From an uncultured Eubacteriales bacterium (GTDB lineage: Bacteria; Bacillota; Clostridia; Oscillospirales; Butyricicoccaceae), in contig CAJUGU010000160.1 in NCBI GenBank assembly GCA_910586105.1, positions 1 through 6,408 on the forward strand: a DNA stretch of 6,408 bases, in the 5' to 3' direction. Position numbers and translations under genes: made by a program. Shown one piece after another: positions 1-5,579 of this stretch (position 1 is the first letter of the stretch; the number at the start of each line of letters is the position of its first letter). A model generated the notes under the pieces. That model had not been told where the DNA came from and searched no databases. It saw only the letters and a program-made list of their open reading frames with translations.

Positions 1-134
1 TAGGACGCCATCCCGGCGAGGGACGGGTGCAGGGCAGGGCCCTGCCGCTGTCCGCGTAGGACGCCATCCCGGCGAGGGACGGGTGCAGGGCAGAGCCCTG
101 CCGCTGTCCGCGTAGGACTCCATCCCGGCGAGGG
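1..134. repeat. 56-bp tandem repeat, 2.4 copies, each full copy carrying a hairpin
   Basis: Copies start at 1, 57 and 113, with a period of exactly 56 bp; the third stops after about 22 bp and merges into unique sequence. Copies 1 and 2 differ at one base (G38 versus A94). Each full copy folds into a hairpin: the inner 7-bp stem GCAGGGC/GCCCTGC (29-35 with 39-45; 85-91 with 95-101) encloses a three-base loop, AGG or AGA, so the single difference lies in the loop. An outer 6-bp stem GGACGG/CTGTCC (21-26 with 48-53, one G-U) extends it. A second small hairpin, GCGT-AGG-ACGC (54-64), spans the copy junction. The array may continue to the left of the window. I do not recognise a named family; an extragenic repeat is the best description. 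No coding role is seen. Confidence 0.9.
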
Positions 135-142
135 CGCAAATG

Positions 143-191
143 AAAAAAGGATGCCGCAGCCTGGGCCGTCTGGTTCCCGGCGCGGTAGTCC
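143..191 (-). terminator. Rho-independent terminator for the minus-strand genes
   Basis: Read on the minus strand, a long interrupted stem is followed at once by six U residues (plus-strand A143-148). Pairing in plus coordinates: 149-151 with 189-191, a small internal loop, 154-157 (CCGC) with 182-185 (GCGG), 159-161 (GCC) with 179-181 (GGC), a one-base bulge at 162, and 163-165 (GGG) with 176-178 (CCC), closing a 10-base loop. It lies about 50 bp past the stop of the miniprotein gene and is oriented to end transcription of that gene and of any read-through from the DUF2500 gene. It also insulates these genes from the tandem repeat beyond. Confidence 0.72.
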
Positions 192-243
192 TCTTTATCA
201 ACGAACCCTATCCACTTTTCCCAAATGCGGTTGCAGCAGGGCG

Positions 244-333
244 CTACAAGCGCCTCCACATCATCGCAACCGCGATGCCGACCAGCACGCACAGCAGGCC
301 GAACAAGAAAACAGACGCCAGACTTCCCAGCAT
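244..333 (-). CDS. 29-residue single-helix membrane miniprotein
   Basis: I do not recognise a family. The predicted product has 29 residues, starts MLGSLASV and ends MMWRRL. Residues about 5-26 are one continuous hydrophobic stretch (Leu, Val, Phe, Ala, Gly), so it is probably a one-pass membrane peptide with the Arg-Arg end in the cytoplasm. The start at 333 was chosen because an AGGAGG ribosome binding site (342-347) lies 8 bases before it, within a purine-rich run. In-frame starts farther upstream (351 giving 35 aa, 504 giving 86 aa) have much poorer sites, and the 86-aa extension reads like non-coding sequence. The TAG stop sits inside a small 6-bp hairpin (240-254). A candidate promoter lies about 45 bp upstream and a strong terminator follows, so it may be its own small transcript or the tail of the DUF2500 transcript. 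The evidence is the ribosome binding site, hydrophobicity and context only. Confidence 0.5.
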   Translation of the reverse strand: MLGSLASVFLFGLLCVLVGIAVAMMWRRL

Positions 334-375
334 TTGCCTTCCCTCCTCCATAAAGCCTCTCAAATGGTTAATGTA

Positions 376-404
376 ATCGTACCACAGAAACGCTTCGGAT
401 ACAA
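376..404 (-). promoter_or_regulatory. Candidate extended -10 promoter for the miniprotein
   Basis: On the minus strand, TTGTAT (plus 399-404) is separated by 17 bp from TACGAT (376-381). The -10 is preceded by TGG, giving the TGn extended -10 element that can compensate for a poor -35. The expected transcript start near 369 would leave a leader of about 36 nt before the ATG at 333. The -35 matches consensus in only three of six positions, so this is a moderate call. Confidence 0.35.
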
Positions 405-479
405 TGCGCTTTCTAACCAAAGTTTTCGGGCCAGATTCAGACAAGGTTCTGGTAAAAAGTGACAATCGTAATTTTACCA

Positions 480-517
480 AAACCAGGAATGTGACAAATG
501 TCAAATCCTGCCGGTTT
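480..517 (-). other. Inverted repeat at the end of the DUF2500 gene, possible weak terminator
   Basis: AAACC-AGG (480-487) pairs with CCT-GGTTT (507-517), with GCC (510-512) bulged out and a second dyad, TGACA/TGTCA (492-503), inside. On the minus strand the stem begins at the DUF2500 stop codon and ends in a short U run (GGTTTTGG), too short for an efficient terminator. It could cause partial termination or protect the 3' end. Apart from this hairpin and the candidate promoter, the gap from 334 to 516 shows nothing I can identify. Confidence 0.35.
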
Positions 518-882
518 CAGGCGCGCTCAAAACTCAGATAGCGCGTGCCTTGAAAGGTGAGCTTTCCGTGGTCGCCCTCCGCGAGCATCCCGTACTCGCC
601 GCCAGTCAGGGAAAATTCCATGCGGTCCCCGCTCTGGACTTGGAAGGTCACGTAATGCCAGGTCGAGGAAGGGCCGTCACGGTGACGGTGCAACTCCTGC
701 CGCTTGGCAACGACCGATGCTTCCACGTTCAGCACCGGCTGCTGGTTGTTATGGCTCCATTCTTTGACGCCGCGCACTGCGGTCATGATAAACGCCCCAA
801 TCACAATCACAAAAACGCTGATGAACAGGATCGGAAAAACCGTAGACATTACGTTAAACATCATAAAATCGCCAGACATCAT
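517..882 (-). CDS. DUF2500 domain membrane protein
   Basis: The product is 121 aa. Residues about 13-36 form one transmembrane helix (VFPILFISVFVIVIGAFI region), followed by a basic and amide-rich linker (about 38-48) and a beta-rich soluble domain. That domain carries the features I associate with DUF2500: VEASVVAKR (53-61), a His/Arg-rich insert (64-68), YVTF (77-80), a GDRMEF block (85-90), GGEYGMLAEGDHG (94-106) and LTFQGTRYLSFER (108-120). Length is normal for the family, whose function is unknown; the domain is thought to be anchored at the membrane, with its side not certain here. The start is one of two adjacent ATGs (882 or 879); a GGGGG-containing stretch about 10 bases upstream is a modest ribosome binding site. 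It is transcribed divergently from valS from a near-consensus promoter, with a leader of only about 25 nt. The family assignment is from recognition, not a search. Confidence 0.85.
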   Translation of the reverse strand: MMSGDFMMFNVMSTVFPILFISVFVIVIGAFIMTAVRGVKEWSHNNQQPVLNVEASVVAKRQELHRHRDGPSSTWHYVTFQVQSGDRMEFSLTGGEYGMLAEGDHGKLTFQGTRYLSFERA

Positions 883-913
883 CGTACCAGCGCCCCCTAT
901 TGTGTCGTTGCCC

Positions 914-942
914 CAATTCTATCATAAAACGACGCCCGTGTC
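914..942 (-). promoter_or_regulatory. Near-consensus sigma-A promoter of the DUF2500 gene
   Basis: On the minus strand a perfect TTGACA -35 (plus 937-942) is followed after exactly 17 bp by TAGAAT (914-919), five of six matches to TATAAT. The predicted start near 907 lies about 25 bases upstream of the ATG at 882. It is divergent from the valS promoter, with about 50 bp between the two -35 elements. No operator-like dyad is obvious, so strong constitutive expression is the simplest reading. Confidence 0.75.
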
Positions 943-991
943 AACACGCCGCCGCACTCCGGAAAAATTACGGGAAAATGAAAAAAAGCAC

Positions 992-1020
992 TTGCCAGCG
1001 GCGCGGAAACATGATACACT
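992..1020 (+). promoter_or_regulatory. valS promoter with extended -10
   Basis: TTGCCA (992-997, five of six) is separated by 17 bp from TACACT (1015-1020), which is preceded by TGA to give a TGn extended -10. A-rich tracts just upstream (about 963-988) could act as an UP element. The expected transcript start, near 1026-1028, falls at the first bases of the T-box leader, which supports the assignment. Confidence 0.7.
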
Positions 1021-1022
1021 AA

Positions 1023-1277
1023 GCAGGATAGAAAAATGCAGAGACGGAGAGGAGTAACCCTTTCCCCGCGCCGGCAGAGAGCGGACGGCTGGTGAAAGTC
1101 CGCGGGCGGGATGGGTGAAGGTCGCTCCCGAGCAGGTCGCCCGATGGTTTTTTCGATAAGGCGGCACGGTCTCCCGCCGTTACCCGGGAAATGAGAGCGC
1201 GGCAGCTTGCCGCGAATTCAGGTGGTACCACGGAAACGAACGCTTTCGCCCTGAGTATGGGGGCGGGAGCATTTTTT
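1023..1277 (+). promoter_or_regulatory. T-box riboswitch, valine (GTC) specifier, controlling valS
   Basis: This leader RNA senses uncharged tRNA-Val and permits read-through into valS. Stem I: the AGAGAG segment (about 1076-1081) precedes a 6-bp stem GCGGAC/GTCCGC (1081-1086 with 1098-1103) closing the conserved GGCTGGTGAAA distal loop. ACCC/GGGT (1057-1060 with 1113-1116) and GGAG/CTCC flank a specifier loop with AGTA on the 5' side and GAAGGTCG on the 3' side; the codon is GTC at 1121-1123. Stem III is GGCGG/CCGCC (1160-1164 with 1174-1178), followed by the conserved CCGTTA. An extra 7-bp hairpin (1198-1214, loop GCT) comes next. The T-box core AGGTGGTACCACGG is at 1220-1233; its TGGT bulge (1223-1226) fits the ACCA end of a tRNA with discriminator A, as in tRNA-Val. 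TCAGG (1218-1222) pairs with CCTGA (1250-1254) in the antiterminator, which takes bases from the terminator. Confidence 0.95.
1242..1277 (+). terminator. T-box regulated intrinsic terminator
   Basis: GCTTTCGCCC (1242-1251) pairs with GGGCGGGAGC (1261-1270) in an uninterrupted 10-bp stem (two G-U pairs) with a 9-base loop, followed by six T residues (1272-1277). The 5' arm overlaps the bases (1250-1254) used by the antiterminator, so the two folds exclude each other: uncharged tRNA-Val favours the antiterminator, while charged tRNA leaves the terminator to form before valS. Confidence 0.9.
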
Positions 1278-1327
1278 ATGCCCCGGAAACCCCCGGTTTA
1301 AAAAATACCGATAAAGGAGATTCTCAC

Positions 1328-3955
1328 ATGAACGAACTTCCGAAGGTTTACGATCCGACGGCGGTCGAAGAACCGCTGTACAAGTTTTGGGAGGAAAACG
1401 GCTTTTTTCACGCCGAAGTCGACGAAACGAAAAAGCCCTTTACCATCGTCATCCCGCCTCCGAACGTGACCGGCCAGCTGCATATGGGGCACGCGTTCGA
1501 CGAGACTTTGCAGGACATCCTGATCCGCTTCAAGCGGATGCAGGGCTATTCCGCCCTCTGGATGCCGGGCACCGACCACGCAGGCATCGCCACCCAGATC
1601 AAGGTCGAGGAAAGCCTGCGGGTCAACGAAGGGCTCACCCGCTATGACCTCGGGCGCGACCGGTTCCTGGAACGGGTCTGGGATTGGAAAAACCGGTATG
1701 GCAACCGCATCATCGAACAGCTGAAAAAGCTGGGGTCGTCGTGCGACTGGCGGCGCGAACGCTTCACCATGGACGAGGGCTGCTCCAAAGCCGTCCGCGA
1801 GGTGTTTGTCAACCTCTACGAGAAGGGGCTGATCTATAAGGGCAGCCGCATCATCAACTGGTGCCCGCACTGCACGACCGCGCTTTCCGACGCCGAGGTC
1901 GAGTATGAGACCCAGCCGGGCAAGCTGTGGCACATCAAATACGACATCAAGGATTCCGACGAATATCTGGTCGTCGCGACCACCCGCCCGGAAACCTTCA
2001 TGGGCGATACCGGCGTTGCGGTCAACCCGAACGACGAACGCTATCAGCACCTGATCGGGAAGACCTGCATCCTGCCGATCATCGGGCGCGAAATCCCGAT
2101 CTTTGCCGACGATTACGTCGATCTGGAATTCGGCACCGGCTGCGTGAAGACCACCCCCTGCCATGACCCGAACGACTTTGAAATGGGCCAGCGGCACAAC
2201 CTGGAACAGATCCTTGTCTTCAACGAGGACGCGACGGTGAACGAAAACGGCGGCAAATACTGCGGCATGGACCGGTTCGAGTGCCGGAAGGCCGTCCTGG
2301 CCGATCTGGAAGCCGAAGGCCGGCTGCTGAAGATCGAAGACCATGAGCACAACGTCGGCACCTGCTACCGCTGCGGAACGACGGTCGAGCCCATGACCTC
2401 GGCGCAGTGGTTCGTGAAAATGGCCCCGCTGGCGAAGCCCGCGATGGAAGCCGTCCACGACGGACGGGTCCGGTTCGTTCCCGACCGCTTTTCCAAGACC
2501 TACCTGCGCTGGATGGAGAACGTACACGACTGGTGCATCTCGCGCCAGCTCTGGTGGGGGCACCGGATCCCGGCGTTCTACTGTGACGACTGCGGCGAAA
2601 TGACCGTTTCCCGCGACGATATCACCGTTTGCCCGAAGTGCGGCGGCACGCACGTCCATCAGGAGGAGGACGTGCTCGACACCTGGTTCTCGTCGGCGCT
2701 GTGGCCGTTCTCGACGCTGGGCTGGCCCGAAAAGACCCCCGAGCTCGATTATTTCTATCCGACCTCCGTTCTCGTGACCGGGTACGATATCATCTTCTTC
2801 TGGGTCGCGCGCATGATCTTTTCCGGCCTGGAGCAGATGAAGGCCGAGCCGTTCAAAACAGTGTATATCCATGGGCTGGTGCGCGACGCGCAGGGGCGTA
2901 AAATGTCCAAGTCGCTCGGCAACGGCATTGATCCGCTCGAGGTCATCGAGCAGTATGGCGCGGACGCGCTGCGCTTTACGCTGGTGACGGGCAACAGCCC
3001 CGGCAACGATATGCGGTTCTCGACCGAAAAGGTCGAATCCAGCCGCAACTTCGCGAACAAGATCTGGAACGCGTCGCGCTTCATCCAAATGAACCTGACG
3101 ATCGACCGGGCGGAGCTGCCAGAGACGCTTGCGCTCGAAGACAAATGGATCCTGTCCAAGTACAACGATCTGGTGCGGGCGGTCACGGAAAACATCGACA
3201 AGTACGAGCTGGGCCTTGCGGTGCAGAAACTTTACGATTTCATCTGGGATCACTTCTGCGACTGGTATATCGAGATCGTCAAGCCGCGCCTGCAAAATAA
3301 GGACGACCGCGAAGCGAACGAGAACGCGCAGCGCGTCCTCTGCTGCGTGCTCTCCGGGACAATGCAGCTGCTGCATCCGTTCATGCCGTATCTCACGGAT
3401 ACGATCTGGAAGGCGCTGCCGCATGACGGCCCGTCGGTGATGGTCTCCAAATGGCCGGAATACCGCGAGGGGCTTTGCTTCAAGGCGGAGGAAGAACAGG
3501 TCGAACAGATGATGGAAACGATCCGGGCGATCCGCAACCGGCGCGCGGAAATGAACGTGCCGCCCTCCAAAAAGGCGAATGTGATCCTGTTCACCCCGCA
3601 CCGGGAGTCCTACGAAGCGGGCGCGCTGTTCTTCGGCAAGCTGTCTTATGCGTCCGAGGTCGAGTTCGTCGACGCGCCGCCTGCAAATGCGGATTCGATG
3701 GTCGCCATCGTAACGCCGGGCGCGCAGGCGTATATGCCGCTGGGCGAGCTGATCGACTTTGAAAAGGAACGCGCGCGGCTGGAAAAGGAAAAGGCCAAGG
3801 TCGAAAGCGACATCGCGTTTGTGATGAAGAAGCTGGGCAACCCCGGCTTTGTGGAAAAGGCCCCGGAAAAGGTCGTTGCCGCCGAGCAGGAGAAGGTCGC
3901 GAAATATCGCGAGCTGCTCGAGAAGATCGAAGCGTCGCTTCGGGCGCTGCAATAA
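1328..3955 (+). CDS. valS: Valyl-tRNA synthetase
   Basis: This class Ia aminoacyl-tRNA synthetase joins valine to tRNA-Val in the cytoplasm using ATP and hydrolyses mischarged Thr-tRNA-Val. It is 875 aa, normal for a bacterial ValRS, and appears intact. The Rossmann catalytic core has PPPNVTG then HMGH (HIGH motif, 52-55) and KMSKS (525-529). The inserted CP1 editing domain carries TTRPET (218-223) and HDPND (279-283). Cys pairs at 179/182, 346/349, 419/422 and 435/438 suggest zinc-binding knuckles. DTWFSSALWPF follows the last Cys pair. The helical anticodon-binding domain begins around 606 (KWILSKYN). A charged C-terminal coiled coil (about 805-875) is the tRNA-binding arm of ValRS. The ATG follows AAAGGAGA with 8 bases between GGAG and the start. 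Expression is set by the valine T-box leader. It is monocistronic as far as can be seen: no gene follows for 361 bp and a new promoter precedes the next gene. Confidence 0.98.
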   Translation: MNELPKVYDPTAVEEPLYKFWEENGFFHAEVDETKKPFTIVIPPPNVTGQLHMGHAFDETLQDILIRFKRMQGYSALWMPGTDHAGIATQIKVEESLRVNEGLTRYDLGRDRFLERVWDWKNRYGNRIIEQLKKLGSSCDWRRERFTMDEGCSKAVREVFVNLYEKGLIYKGSRIINWCPHCTTALSDAEVEYETQPGKLWHIKYDIKDSDEYLVVATTRPETFMGDTGVAVNPNDERYQHLIGKTCILPIIGREIPIFADDYVDLEFGTGCVKTTPCHDPNDFEMGQRHNLEQILVFNEDATVNENGGKYCGMDRFECRKAVLADLEAEGRLLKIEDHEHNVGTCYRCGTTVEPMTSAQWFVKMAPLAKPAMEAVHDGRVRFVPDRFSKTYLRWMENVHDWCISRQLWWGHRIPAFYCDDCGEMTVSRDDITVCPKCGGTHVHQEEDVLDTWFSSALWPFSTLGWPEKTPELDYFYPTSVLVTGYDIIFFWVARMIFSGLEQMKAEPFKTVYIHGLVRDAQGRKMSKSLGNGIDPLEVIEQYGADALRFTLVTGNSPGNDMRFSTEKVESSRNFANKIWNASRFIQMNLTIDRAELPETLALEDKWILSKYNDLVRAVTENIDKYELGLAVQKLYDFIWDHFCDWYIEIVKPRLQNKDDREANENAQRVLCCVLSGTMQLLHPFMPYLTDTIWKALPHDGPSVMVSKWPEYREGLCFKAEEEQVEQMMETIRAIRNRRAEMNVPPSKKANVILFTPHRESYEAGALFFGKLSYASEVEFVDAPPANADSMVAIVTPGAQAYMPLGELIDFEKERARLEKEKAKVESDIAFVMKKLGNPGFVEKAPEKVVAAEQEKVAKYRELLEKIEASLRALQ

Positions 3956-4046
3956 GCATCCCGAGCCGCCGGGCGGTCATACCATTCCCGAAAGCTGCGG
4001 CGAGCGATCCCCGCGGGCGGGATCTCAAACCGGATAAGGTACCCTG
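3956..4046. other. Non-coding spacer after valS with a small dyad
   Basis: The stretch from the valS stop to the next gene (3956-4316) contains no gene I can support. This first part is GC-rich and holds one clear dyad, GATCCC/GGGATC (4006-4011 with 4019-4024, 7-base loop). No ribosome binding site or recognisable protein is seen on either strand; open frames reading through from the minus strand are shadows of valS. Confidence 0.4.
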
Positions 4047-4076
4047 GAAGGGCGGCGGAGCGATCTGCCGCCCTTC
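4047..4076 (+). terminator. 13-bp hairpin with GCGA tetraloop, probable 3' end of valS mRNA
   Basis: GAAGGGCGGCGGA (4047-4059) pairs with TCTGCCGCCCTTC (4064-4076) through 13 consecutive pairs (one G-U), closed by GCGA (4060-4063), a GNRA-type tetraloop. It lies 91 bp past the valS stop. Only GTTG follows, so the U tract of a standard intrinsic terminator is missing. It could be a U-less or Rho-assisted terminator, a barrier to exonucleases that defines the mRNA 3' end, or part of a repeat. The hairpin is certain as sequence; its role as terminator is inferred from position. Confidence 0.5.
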
Positions 4077-4087
4077 GTTGCTCGACG

Positions 4088-4119
4088 GGCTTTGCGGACG
4101 CGTCCGGCTGTGCAAAGCC
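4088..4119. other. Nested inverted repeat in the spacer
   Basis: GGCTTTGC (4088-4095) is repeated inverted as GCAAAGCC (4112-4119), enclosing the perfect 10-bp palindrome GGACGCGTCC (4096-4105). It lies about 40 bp upstream of the next promoter's -35. It could be a second transcript-end structure or a protein-binding dyad; nothing decides between them. Confidence 0.35.
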
Positions 4120-4156
4120 GCGCCGCGTCGGCGTCGACAAATTGTGCAGTTTGCCC

Positions 4157-4185
4157 TTGACTAAAAAAGGGGTTTGATGTACTAT
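4157..4185 (+). promoter_or_regulatory. Promoter of the ligase-racemase operon
   Basis: TTGACT (4157-4162, five of six) is separated by 17 bp from TACTAT (4180-4185, four of six). The region is distinctly AT-rich compared with its surroundings (A run at 4163-4168 and the 4177-4203 stretch). The expected start near 4192 gives a 125-nt untranslated leader. This promoter separates the operon from valS. Confidence 0.65.
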
Positions 4186-4191
4186 TAAGTG

Positions 4192-4316
4192 GTGCAAAAT
4201 TATGGGAAGGGCTGGAAAACGGGGGCGTATCCCGCGGGCTCCGGCGCTTTTTTCAAAAATACAGGCAGGGGGGAGCCGATTGGGCCGCCCGCCTGCAAGG
4301 AAACAGGTAACGAGTT
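4192..4316 (+). promoter_or_regulatory. Untranslated leader of the ligase-racemase operon with a hairpin
   Basis: I recognise no riboswitch class here. The leader contains a T6 tract (4248-4253) that has no good stem before it, so it is not a clear terminator. A hairpin, GCAGG-GGG (4265-4272) with CCC-G-CCTGC (4288-4296, one bulged G), ends about 20 bases before the start codon and just ahead of the likely ribosome binding site. GGCTCC (4238-4243) can pair with GGAGCC (4272-4277), which overlaps the hairpin's 5' arm, so two competing folds are possible. Whether they regulate translation is inference. Confidence 0.35.
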
Positions 4317-5537
4317 ATGAAATGTAAAGAGATGGATTTCCTGCCGGTCATTCTGGGCGGCGATATTACGACCTATAGCCTCGCGCGCACCTTCCATGAG
4401 GAATACGGTATCCGTTCGCTGGCGGTCAGTATGGTGCGCAGCCACTTGTGCGCCGATTCGGATATTATCGAAAACCGGATTGTACCGACGATGGACACCC
4501 GCGAGACCTTTCTGGACGAGCTGGTAAAGATCGGCAAGGAGCGCGCCTCGAAAAAGCTGATCCTGCTGGCGTGCGGCGATTGGTATGTCCGTATGATCGT
4601 CGAAAACCGGGCGCTGCTCGAGCAATATTACGTGATCCCATATATCGAGGAGGACTTGCTTAACCGGCTGGTGCTGAAGGACAGCTTTTACGAGATCTGC
4701 GAGGAGATCGGCGTGCCGTACCCGCGCACTTACGTTTACGACTGCAAGAATCCGCCCGCGTCGCTCGACCTGCCGTTTTCCTTCCCGGTGATCGCAAAAC
4801 CGGCTTCTTCGGCGGCTTATCACTACGCGCAGTTCCCGGGAAAAAAGAAGGTCTTCAAATTCGACACGCAGGCGGAACTGGAGCAAATGCTTCAAAACCT
4901 GAACGCGAGCGGGTACGACTACAAATTCCTGCTTCAGGATTTCATCCCGGGCGACGACACGGGTATGCGGATCCTGACCTGTTATGGCGACCGCACGGGC
5001 AAAGTCCGTTTCATGGCGTTCGGACAGACGCTGCTGGAAGACAAGGGCGACATGGGGATCGGCAATCCGGTGGCGATCGTTAACCGGGTCGATCTTGAAA
5101 TCATGGAGCATGCGAAGCGGCTGATGGAGCATGTCGGTTATACCGGCTTTGCGAACTTCGATATCAAGTACGACCCGCGCGACGGTTCTTACCGGTTCTT
5201 TGAGATCAACACCCGTTTGGGGCGGTCGAATTATTATGTGACGGCGAGCGGGTTCAATACGGTCAAATGGATCGTGGACGATCTGATCGGGCAAAAGCAA
5301 TTTGCGGATGCGCCGGTGATCGCGGATAACACGGACTGCCTGTATACGGTGGTGCCGAAGTGCATCCTTAAACGCTACATCAAGGATGAAGCGCTGAAAG
5401 CGGAAATGCTTTCGCTCTATGCCCGCGGCAAGGCGGTGAACCCGATCGATTACAAGGTGGAAACGAAATTCCTGCGCAGGATCTACCCATATATTTTCCT
5501 GTGGAAGCAGTGGCGGAAATTTAAGGGGAAAATCTAA
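4317..5537 (+). CDS. ATP-grasp ligase, probable D-aspartate ligase of peptidoglycan crossbridge synthesis
   Basis: The likely reaction activates the beta-carboxyl of D-Asp with ATP and links it to the side-chain amine of the stem-peptide diamino acid in a cytoplasmic peptidoglycan precursor. The 406-aa product follows the D-aspartate ligases (Aslfm, AslA) as I know them: an N-terminal Rossmann-like part with PVILGGD (10-16), ARTFHEEYG (23-31) and LLACGD (83-88); then PYIEEDLLNRL (108-118) and SFYEICEEIGVPYPRT (123-138). The ATP-grasp core shows PVIAKP with Lys161, QDFIPGDDTGMR (207-218), GFANFDIKYD (277-286) and FFEINTRLGRS (294-304), with Glu296 and Asn298 as probable metal ligands. The C-terminal tail is basic, which may favour membrane-bound lipid precursors. 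ATG 4317 is preferred because AGG (4305-4307) lies 9 bases upstream; the next in-frame ATG (4332) has a purine run too close to it. The racemase gene follows after 42 bp. Family is confident; exact substrate is less so, since related carboxylate-amine ligases exist. Confidence 0.85.
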   Translation: MKCKEMDFLPVILGGDITTYSLARTFHEEYGIRSLAVSMVRSHLCADSDIIENRIVPTMDTRETFLDELVKIGKERASKKLILLACGDWYVRMIVENRALLEQYYVIPYIEEDLLNRLVLKDSFYEICEEIGVPYPRTYVYDCKNPPASLDLPFSFPVIAKPASSAAYHYAQFPGKKKVFKFDTQAELEQMLQNLNASGYDYKFLLQDFIPGDDTGMRILTCYGDRTGKVRFMAFGQTLLEDKGDMGIGNPVAIVNRVDLEIMEHAKRLMEHVGYTGFANFDIKYDPRDGSYRFFEINTRLGRSNYYVTASGFNTVKWIVDDLIGQKQFADAPVIADNTDCLYTVVPKCILKRYIKDEALKAEMLSLYARGKAVNPIDYKVETKFLRRIYPYIFLWKQWRKFKGKI

Positions 5538-5579
5538 CGATACGCGATCAGCAGCCGGACGGAAGGAGGAACGGAAACG

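Noticed and set aside
1..134. CRISPR array
   Set aside because: The units abut directly with a 56-bp period and are nearly identical throughout; there are no variable spacers and no cas genes.
140..462. Two overlapping plus-strand open frames at 140-376 and 151-462
   Set aside because: They cross the minus-strand terminator and miniprotein gene, lack ribosome binding sites and have no recognisable content.
244..504. 86-codon version of the miniprotein starting at 504
   Set aside because: The extra N-terminal part has no good ribosome binding site at its start and runs through the DUF2500 3' hairpin and the candidate promoter. The strong site lies only before 333.
471..504. TTGACA (499-504) and TAAAAT (471-476) on the minus strand as a promoter
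   Set aside because: The spacing is 22 bp, well outside the 16-18 bp range, and the TTGACA is part of an inverted repeat at the end of the DUF2500 gene.
1298..3952. 884-codon open frame on the minus strand opposite valS
   Set aside because: It mirrors the valS coding frame, a usual effect of GC-rich codon use. Its product is rich in Arg, His, Asp and Val with no recognisable domain, and valS on the other strand is unambiguous.
4248..4253. T6 tract in the operon leader as an attenuator
   Set aside because: No convincing GC stem lies immediately upstream; the best nearby pairings are only 3-4 bp.
4202..4327. 41-codon upstream open frame in the operon leader, overlapping the ligase start by 11 bases
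   Set aside because: It could couple translation, but it has no ribosome binding site, starts about 10 nt from the predicted transcript start, and encodes a basic, Gly/Pro/Arg-rich sequence typical of chance GC-rich reading.
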